Made by a program: the position numbers and the translations under genes
Notes under the pieces: generated by a model
Told to the model about the DNA's origin: nothing
The model's database searches: none
Seen by the model: the letters and a program-made list of their open reading frames with translations, nothing else
In this document: positions 1 through 9,400 of the stretch, in pieces
Position numbering within the stretch: position 1 is the first letter of the stretch
Layout of the letters: each line of letters opens with the position of its first letter
Source: Azolla caroliniana
Taxonomy: Eukaryota > Polypodiophyta
Assembly (NCBI GenBank): GCA_043228905.1
Contig: JBHGNT010000015.1
Coordinates: forward strand, 9,424,001-9,488,000
DNA length: 64,000 nt
Reading direction: 5' to 3'

Positions 1-325
1 ATGTTATGAAACTCATGTTTAAAAACGATAAATGGATAAGACTAATTTCAATTTACTGACTGGATTTTCATAGATTAGAGTGTGAATAAAGCTATTCAAA
101 ATTATTAAATCTTAAAAATAAAGAGGATAAAAATGTTCTTAAAAAATCCAGTAAAATACAGTGAGGTGTGGCTCTTAGATGGTTTGCTGCAACAGTAGGG
201 AAGTCAAATATTTCTAATGGTTTGAAACTCACAAACTGATGTGAAAGGAGAAATGTTACTTTGAATTGCTTTAAAAATATTCAATGAATATTGAAATTCT
301 AATTTTGCATTCTTTCTATATGCAG

Positions 326-451
326 GTCATAATTATGGCAGCATTTGCTGTACTTCCATTCATACCACAATCTCTCAGTGGAAGGTCTTATAGATTTACC
401 TTCCTAGGCAGTATAATGGCATATGGGCTGTCTATCTATTTACAATTTGGC
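326..451 (+). CDS. Host gene exon a (partial gene)
   Basis: Acceptor TATGCAG ends at 325; donor GTAAGT begins at 452. It encodes 42 residues, phase 0 at both ends, with two hydrophobic stretches around the conserved [14 protein letters not shown] block. Confidence 0.85.
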
Positions 452-3400
452 GTAAGTTCCTTCCCGGCCTCTGTTGTGTGGTTTCAGATATTTCAATAAT
501 GCATTCTCATGTTTAACTAGTTTTTTGTCTGTTCTTGTTTAACTGGTTTCCATATTATATTGCCATCCCAGTTAAACAAGAACAGACAAAAAACTTTATT
601 GCTCTCGAAGATGACATTAGGCAAGAAAGCAGTTATATTGTGCTCGTAGATGGCATTTGGGGCTATTTCAATTCTGTGGCCTGCTGCTCTCTATCTCTCT
701 CTGGCTACTGGTTCTTAGTACTTAAGAGAACCCAAGTTCTATTCTTGCACAGGCTGCCTTTGTCCCGTAGATTGTATTCGGTTTCCCATGGATGTTAATA
801 TTCCATTGATCTATATCTTTCCCCTCATTTTTTTCTCTATTTTAATTTAGAACGTATACTACTTACCTTCATTTACATTTTTCTAACACTGGATACCATA
901 AAATAATATTAGGATGCAGCATCAATTTTTGGAATACATCATTCATCCTGTGCACATGGGGGAATCAGTGTTACAGAGTTTTCATTATCAATTATTACTA
1001 TAGAAATTCGAACAATTGCTTACCTTCAACAGACAATGATAGAGAACCCTCCACAGCCTATAGCATGCATAACCTCGTCTGCCATTTTTCTAACACTGAA
1101 TACCATCGAAATAATATTAGGATGCAGCATCGATTTTTGAAATATGTCATTCATTCTGTGCACATGGGGAAATCAGTTTTACCTAGTTTTCATCATCCCT
1201 TATTGCTATAGAAATTCAGACAATTGTTTACCTTCAACAGACAATGATAGAGAGCCCACCACAACTTATATACAGCTTTGTATATTTGAGGTGGTAGCAT
1301 CAGTACCACTATATTTTTGGCCAATCTGTCAGAGATTGACCATGATGATCTGGTCTGGCTGGCAGCAAATCGAATATGTATTGTGTACATGAATCTGTTT
1401 TTAAATAGTTCAGAGGTGAACATAGAATCATGTTAAAATAGATTGATTCGTAAATACTTGATAATTAGAGTATACTATCTCTTGCACCACTTGATGGGAG
1501 CGGGTCACCCTGTTTTAGGATAATGGTAAAAATTTCAAGATATGATGAAATGTTGAGTTCATGTTTTAGGATAATAGTTTTAATTTCAGATTTGACTGCA
1601 GAAAGTACTTTCCATTTGTCTGATTGAGTGGTTTTTGGCTGTCTTCTGTGGATAGCGACCACGAACGTTGGATATGAGAGCTCTTCAGACTTGGTTGCAG
1701 TCTGTGCTGGCTGGGAAAGATTTTTTATATCTATTCTATTCATTAGTCTTTATCTCTACTCTCATGCCACTAAAATGTAAGTGATGACTAAAACACATGA
1801 CAATCACACTATTTTCGTTTTTAAGCATGACAGCTATGTGGCATTGGTATCTATGCAGTTGCTACATTACCTGTGGCGTGTCATTCTCTTCTTAATGTGG
1901 GTCAATACTTAAAGAGGAACTTCAACAACACACAAACATATAGGTAATTTATTTGCTGACCATTTTTGTCATGAACCTTCAATTGCTTATGGATTATCTT
2001 ATCTTGAATTGTTCTTGTAAGATATTTAGATGATTATGAAGAGGTTGTAACTGGATATGCTATATTTCTGCTCTCCCTTGAATTGGTCAGATCCCAAAGA
2101 TCACATTGTGTAGTGATATGACTTGCTGAGAAGGGTGGTTGTCTTTAGCAATCAGTGGTGGAATATAATAACATCAGTGAAAAATCTTTTGAACCAGAGC
2201 GAAATGCTTAGTGACACCATAACTATAGTATCTCAATCAAGACTGAGCAGAGCAGTTTGAAATAAGCCACTACAAGTGTATGGCCAAACAATGTCCTATG
2301 CACAACACATTGGTGGTGGAATATTGTAATGTCACTGGAAAACTATTTTACAGAGAATGGAATGCTCAGCGACACCATAGCTATAGTATATCAGTGAAGA
2401 CTTGGAGGAGAAGTTTGAAATGACCCACTGCAAGGAAGTGTATGGCAGAACAATGTCTCTAGTAGAACGATCACAGTCAAGGTGACAATGCCTCCAAGGA
2501 GTGAGATTCCTGCCTCATTTGCTGACAAGGAATGTATCTCTCCACTTATAATGTGAAAGCAACGAATCTTGGAAATGATGCATATAGTGCGGGTCACATG
2601 GGCAACCATGGTTTAATATTAAGAATCCTTCATGAGCTCTGATCTTGAATAGTTAGTATCAAGTTGAAGCAGTAGGAGAAGATTTCTACAATGATTAGCA
2701 TGAGAGACTGATCATTCTGTTTGCCATGATGGCTTGTTGTGAACATGCTCACACTATGTTTTCAGCCAAATATTCAAAATATACTACCGTGAGAAAGTTA
2801 TAACTTTCTCTCAGATAGGTAGTAAATGAATAACAGTAGAATTATATAACTTAAAAAGCAATTTTTTTCCTAGGAATTGGTAAAAAATCCCAATCATAGG
2901 GTGTTGATAATATGTAGTGTCCCCAATGGCATCCAACATATATCATTATCAAGTGGGATACCTTATTCACTTGAGTAATATTACATGTATCTGTTGGAGG
3001 GTGGCAGCTCTAGCCTTGCACTCTCTTTCATCTTTATTATCTTTGTACTATATTCTCTCCCTTCCCAGATTCTTCCCTCTCTAGAATCTGCAACTCCTTT
3101 AACGCCTTCTCTCTCTAGAATTTGTAATGCTTTAAATGCCTTTTTTCTCTTCTATTTTTTCCAAGATATTCCCTTTTATTCCTAGTTTTTTGTACCTGTT
3201 TGGTAGTACAAGAGCCACTTTACTACCAAACAACCATTTCACCCACTTTCCCCAATTTTGTATAAATAGGCTATACCAGCCTCTTTTGTAAAGACTTTTT
3301 TTTACTTTGGTTGCTACTTAAAAACAAGCTCTATTCCTTGGCTGTGTCTTTGCTCTTTGCAACCATTTTTTCTACTGCTGTCTAACAGCCTTCTCACAAC

Positions 3401-6400
3401 TTGGCTGTGCCTATTTTGTTTTAAGTCTTCCGCTGCTGCTATTAACAGCTTTTCTCACATGGTATCAGAGCAGTGAGGTCTCCATATCCTCAGCCTGATT
3501 TTTTTTGCCAAAGAGCACACAGACCTATCTTCTTTTATCCCTCCCTCCCAACCCTACAGAGGAGGTTCTTCTGTTTTCTTTTCCCCTTATCTGAGCCTCA
3601 CCTAGCATCTAGGGAGAAGTAGAAAGACCCTGAGTATCTACTTACAACTGCTGTAAATTGTCCAGCTGTAGCTCAAGAGGAGGATATCCATGGCCTCACA
3701 TGCCACCATTGTTTCATTAACCATCCCCCAACTCCCCAAAGAATCCATCTTGGATGGGAACAATTACTTGGATTGGGAGCTACAAATAAAGACCTTGCTA
3801 CAATACCATTGTTTATGGAATGTAGTCAATGGTAGTGACAAGAAACCACCAGTAACTTCATCCTCTTCAACCAAATCAGTTGCTGGCTCATCTAACGCTG
3901 AGATTGAAGCTTGGCTAGATAAGGATTCTCGTGCTCATGCTTTCCTCATGTTTAATATTAAACCGAGCATCGCTCGTCAATTTCAAGATAAAGATGACGA
4001 GACAGCCAATGAACTATGGACAGCCATCAAAAGGAGGTATCATCGAGCTAATCATGCTCAAATGATAGCTATTGAAAGCCAACTAGCAAATCTCAAGATT
4101 CATGACACTCCCAACATCATGGATCAAATAACGGAATTTGTCACTCTCCAAAAGGAACTAGTTTCTTTGGGAAGCAAGTCCACTGAAGTTGAGTTTGTGC
4201 ATCGTCTAATGATAAAGTTGCCTGAGTCATTCTCAGCCTTTTGTGACACCATTTCTCTTCTTCCCAACACACCTGACATGAATACATTTCTTGGTATGCT
4301 ACAAGATAGGGCAACAAAGAAGAAAAGTACTCAAACTTCCAATGAGACGCTTCTACATGCGACAAGTAAAGGCAAGTGAAAGCAAAATGGTAACTCCTAC
4401 AACAAACCCAATCCAAGACCGCCAAACAACCCAGCTTACAAGGAGCTCACTTGTCATTATTGTGGCTACAAAGGTCACATTCAGCCAGATTGTGGGAAAA
4501 AGAAAAGGGACAATGCTAAGAACTCTTCTTCTACCAGAAATCAACCTACACCGAAATCCAACTCGGCCCACTCAGCCAAAGAAACAGTTTTCCTTGGCAT
4601 TGAGGAACATACTTCACATTTGGCTGGACCAACTACTTCAACCATCGATGAGTGGTTAGTAGATAGTGGTGCCACTTCACACATGACCTATGACAAATCC
4701 ATTTTGCATGATGTGAAGCCTAGCTCTTCCCAAATCTCTATAGGAGATGCCTCAAGCATTGAGGCTTCATGTGTGGGTAATGTGTTTCTTGACAATTCTT
4801 CAAGTGAAGAACCTGTCGTTCTTCAAGATGTGCTACATGTGCCTCGCATCTCTACCAACCTACTTTCGGTTTACAAAATCACCAAGCAAGGTTATGGAGT
4901 CTACTTTGATAGCTCAGTTTTGGAAGTGATTGACACCAACAGCCTACAAATTGTAGCTAGTGGCACACAAGAAGGGGGTTTATATCGCCTAAAAAGCTCC
5001 CATAGCCCCTTGGAAAACTCCAAATCTCATCTTCTTCATCTTCTTCAAGGCTCTCATGCCTTGGTGGCACAAGAAGATCCCACGTTGTGGCATGCTAGGT
5101 TTGGTCATCTCAACTACGATTCTCTTCAAAAGCTCTCCTCTTCCCAACTAGTTGAGGCTCTTCCTATTTTCAAATCCTCCCAATATCCCATGTGTTGCTT
5201 GTCTTCATGGCAAGCAACATCGAGAGCCTTTCCCTCATGAAGCCACTCACCGGGCAACATCTATCTTGGAGTTAGTGCACATGGATCTTTGTGGTCCCAT
5301 GAAAACCACTACTCTTGGTGGTGCACGGTAATTCATGCTTATAATTGATGACTTCTCCCGCAAGGTTTGGGTTTATTTTCTTGCAGAAAAATCCCAAGCC
5401 TTCGCAAAATTTCAAGAATGGGTAGCTCTCGTGGAGAACGAGACATCGAAGAAAGTTCGAAAGATCAGGTCGGACAATGGTGGAGAGTTTATCTCCCAAG
5501 CTTTCCACCATTTCTGCTCTCAACGAGGTATTGCTCGCCAATTTTCTACACCCAATACTCCTCAACAAAATGGAGTCGTGGAAAGGAAGAACCGGACAGT
5601 CCAAGAGATGGCTCGTACGATGCTATCTCAATTTGATCTTCCTCTCTCATTTTGGGGTGAAGCTGTCAACACAACAGTCTACATCATCAACTGCCCAACA
5701 AAAGCAGTTGTTGGAATGACACCTGCAGAACCATTTACAGGTGTAAAGCCCTCAATATCTCATTTTAAAGTCTTTGGTTGTGATGCTTATGTTAACATTT
5801 CAGATCATAAAAGGACGAAATTTGAGTCCAAAACCAAGAAATGCAAATTTCTTGGTTACAGCACACAATCTAAAGCGTACAGGTTATGGGATTTAGAGTC
5901 AAAGTCCCTAGTCATATCTAGGGATGTTCATTTTGTGGAGTCTCAACCGGATGACTCTAGGATTTCACCCGAGTTCATGGTTGAAATCCAAGCTCCTCCG
6001 GAATCTCCTATTTTAGACGAAGATATCTCATCTTCAAGCCCCCCATCTCCTCCTACTCAATCTCTAACTTCGCCAACAATTCAAACCTCTCCCTCAACTC
6101 CACTTGTTTCCACTCCCTCTACAAACCAGCTTCCACCACTTCCCAAGTGGCTTCAAGCCACCATTCGTGATTCTCATCTCTCCGATGCTGAACTTCATGA
6201 GTATACATCTGGTTCTCGAACACGTAAGTCACAACGGCCTCTTCACTCATGCAACTTTACCTTATTGTGCACTGTTGTGCAATCAAAAGAACCCACAACA
6301 GCAAAAGAGGCCCTTGTTCTTCCAAAGTGGAAAGCAACAATGGAAGTTGAACTTGATTCCATTGAGCGGAATCATACATGGGAGCTGGTCCCACGGCCTC

Positions 6401-9400
6401 CACATCGACAAGTCATTGGATTGAAATGGATTTTCAAGACCAAATACCATGTTGATGGTACTTTGGATAAGCACAAGGCACGTTTAGTGGCAAAAGGCTA
6501 CTCACAAGTTGAAGGAGTGGATTATGAGGAAACTTTTGCTCTAACATCAAGGTACACATCTATCCGATGTGCGCTTGCACTTGCTGCTCACTACAAATGA
6601 GCCATTTTTCAAATGGATGTCAAGTCAGCCTTCCTTAACGGTGACTTGAAAGAGGAGGTTTATGTTGAACAGCCTCTAGGTTTCGAGATTTTAGAGCAGA
6701 AAAACATGGTCTACAGGTTACACAAAGCCTTGTATGGCTTAAAGCAAGCTCCCAAAGCTTGGCATGACAAAATTGATAGCGTCTTTCTCTCTCTTGGGTT
6801 TCAAAACTGTAATGCTGACAACAATCTCTATGTTTTTTCCCAAGATAATTTGCTTTGCTTGATCATATTATATGTTGACGACCTTCTAATTACATGGTCC
6901 CTTGCATCTAAAATCGAGGAGGTCCGCGCTGACCTCAAAACAACCTTTGAAATGACTGATCTAGGACTTCTCCATTATTTCATAGGTATGGAGGTCTATC
7001 AATCACATGGTGGTATCTTTCTCAGCCAACATAGGTATCTCAGGCAGTTCCTTGAGACCTATAGCATGTCAAATTGCAAGCCACTCTCCTGTCCAATGGA
7101 TCCAAACTCAAAGCTATCTCGTGAAGACGATTCTCCCATATTTGAGGATATCACGAAATATAGGAGGTTAATTGGGTCCCTTCTTCACTTAACTTATACC
7201 AGGCCTGATTTGTCCTATAGCGTGAGTATTCTCAGCCAATTCTCAACTGCTCCAAGACAAAGTCATTGGCAAGCAGCTATTCAAGTTCTTCGGTATTTGG
7301 CCAACACACTTGACTATGGTTTGTCTTTTAGAGGCGGCATTGAGCTTGTTGGCTACTCAGATGCTGATTAGGCAGGTGATATTGATTCTAGAAGGTCCAC
7401 ATCTAGCTATTGTTTTATGTTAAGCTCAGGCTTGATTTCTTGGAAATCGAAGAAGCAAAACTCAGTTTCTACTTCATCGACGGAAGCTGAATATCGCGCC
7501 TACTTGGATACTTGTTGTGAGTTGCTATGGTTGATGCAATTGTTTTCTCACATTGGTGTTTTGCAAGACTCTCCTATTGCAGTTTTCACCGACAGCCAAA
7601 GTGCACGTGCCTTGGCACATAGCTTAACATTTCATGGTAGAACAAAACACATCGAAGTGCACTACTATTTTGTTTGTGACTTAGTGAAATCACAAGTCAT
7701 CAACTTGGCATATTGCCCTACTCAAGAAAATGTGGCGGATTTATTTACTAAGCCACTTCCAAGGCAAGCCATTGATCAGTTCCTTGATCGACTCAATGTT
7801 GGACCGCCGTTCTGGAGCTGAGAGGAGGTGTTGGAGGGTGGCTGGAGCTCTCTTTCATCTTTATTATCTTTGTACTATATTCGCTCCCTTCCCAGATTCT
7901 TCCCTCTCTAGAATATGCAACTCCTTTAATGCCTTCTCTCTCTAGAATTTGTAATGCTTTAAATGCCTTTTTTCTCTTCTACTTTTTCCAAGATATTCCC
8001 TTTTATTCCTAGTTTTTTGTACCTGTTTGGTAGTACAAGAGCCACTTTACTACCAAACAACCATTTCACCCACTTTCCCCAATTTTGTATAAATAGGCTA
8101 TACCAACCTCTTTTGTAAAGACTTTTTTAACTATGGTTGCTACTTAAAAACAAGCTCTATTCCTTGGCTGTGTCTTTGCTCTTTGCATCCATTTTTTCTA
8201 CTGCTGTCTAACAACCTTCTCACAGCTTGGCTGTGCCTATTTTGTTTTAAGTCTTCCGCTGCTGCTATTAACAGCTTTTCTCACAGTATCTGTCATCTAT
8301 GCCTCTGCATAGTACATATAATCTGATGTATCACCCAACATAGCAGAGCCCTTCAGAGAAATTGGTAAAATGGATGCAGGCCATTAAGGCATGTTCGCAA
8401 CATCTAATTACTGTTTTATGGTTAGTATGCATGCAAGCAAGAATGAAGCGAGCTAAGCTTGAACATTGTCACATAAAACGGGCACACGTGCTACTTGAGT
8501 GGGACTGTGCGGGACTTGAAACAAGGAGGACGTATTGTCGTGGGAGAGGTTCTTAAAGCCTTCATGAAAACATTCCTGGGATGCTCTGATGGATTGAATG
8601 GGCGCCATGTTTTCAATGGGAGCTCGTGTATTCAATGGGTGCCTGGGGAATTCTTCTGAAATATGCCCTTCGTGGAGTGCCCCTTTTTGGTGCTCTCTCT
8701 TGACGATGCTGCTTAGTACAAGTACTCAAAGAGGTTAATGATGATTAAGACTAACTAACTCTAGTTTAATATAATAAGATGCCAATTCAAACCAAATCAC
8801 TAGTTCAATTACACTTAAGCTCTTCTAAATAGCATGAAACAGTGGTGTAAATACAAGATTATGGCCCAGTTAAGCTAATGGTAAAGGATAGACAAACTTC
8901 GCGGGTCTCGTCACCGAATTCCGACACTACACCAGCTCTTGTTGGTGCCTCTTCTTGCATCCTTCTGAGCTTTTGACTTCCGCCTCTTGAGCTTCTGAAC
9001 CAAGCAAACCGGAAAACCAACCTCTCGTCACCAAATTCACCCAACCCTAATCAAATAATTAAGTAGAAAGAGAAGTAAACACTCACTAACCCTAACACAA
9101 CCCAAGTAAGGAAGCGTAGTCCAATACCCTCTCTCACACCCACACAAGAAAACCCAAAAATCCAAGAAAAAGAAGAAAGATAACCTCCCAAAACCCTAAA
9201 CTCAACAAAATGCTTTCACTCCAAAACCCGTGGAACTCCTTCATATGTCTTCCTCTCCCCTTTATATAGTGATAGGAGTAGCTCACCGACCACATTAAAT
9301 ACTCACCTACCCTCTTTTCATTGAAATGCAAAAAAGGTAGTTTATTCCCATGTGCCTGCCATGATTTAAACTCTCCCCCTTCCCCAAACAATTTATAGCC

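Larger units (their letters stand above)
2992..8285 (+). mobile_element. Complete Ty1/copia LTR retrotransposon (copia-1)
   Basis: It has paired LTRs (2992-3459 and 7829-8285), a TSD GTATC at 2987-2991 and 8286-8290, a PBS directly after the 5' LTR, and the copia gene order gag-PR-IN-RT-RH. LTR ends are TG...CA. By eye the LTRs differ by about ten substitutions plus an 11-bp indel near the 5' end, so insertion is fairly recent. It sits in the third visible intron of the TMEM33-like gene in the same orientation. Internal stops and one frameshift make it non-autonomous now. Confidence 0.95.

Noticed and set aside
535-798. 87-codon ORF near the window start as a host exon
   Set aside because: It contains one arm of the hairpin, lacks family motifs and lies between exons a and b, which join directly in phase.
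8871-8914. A second tRNA-like promoter (plus strand) left of the intronic LTR-like region
   Set aside because: The A box has two mismatches, the B box is poor and the spacing is 33 nt.
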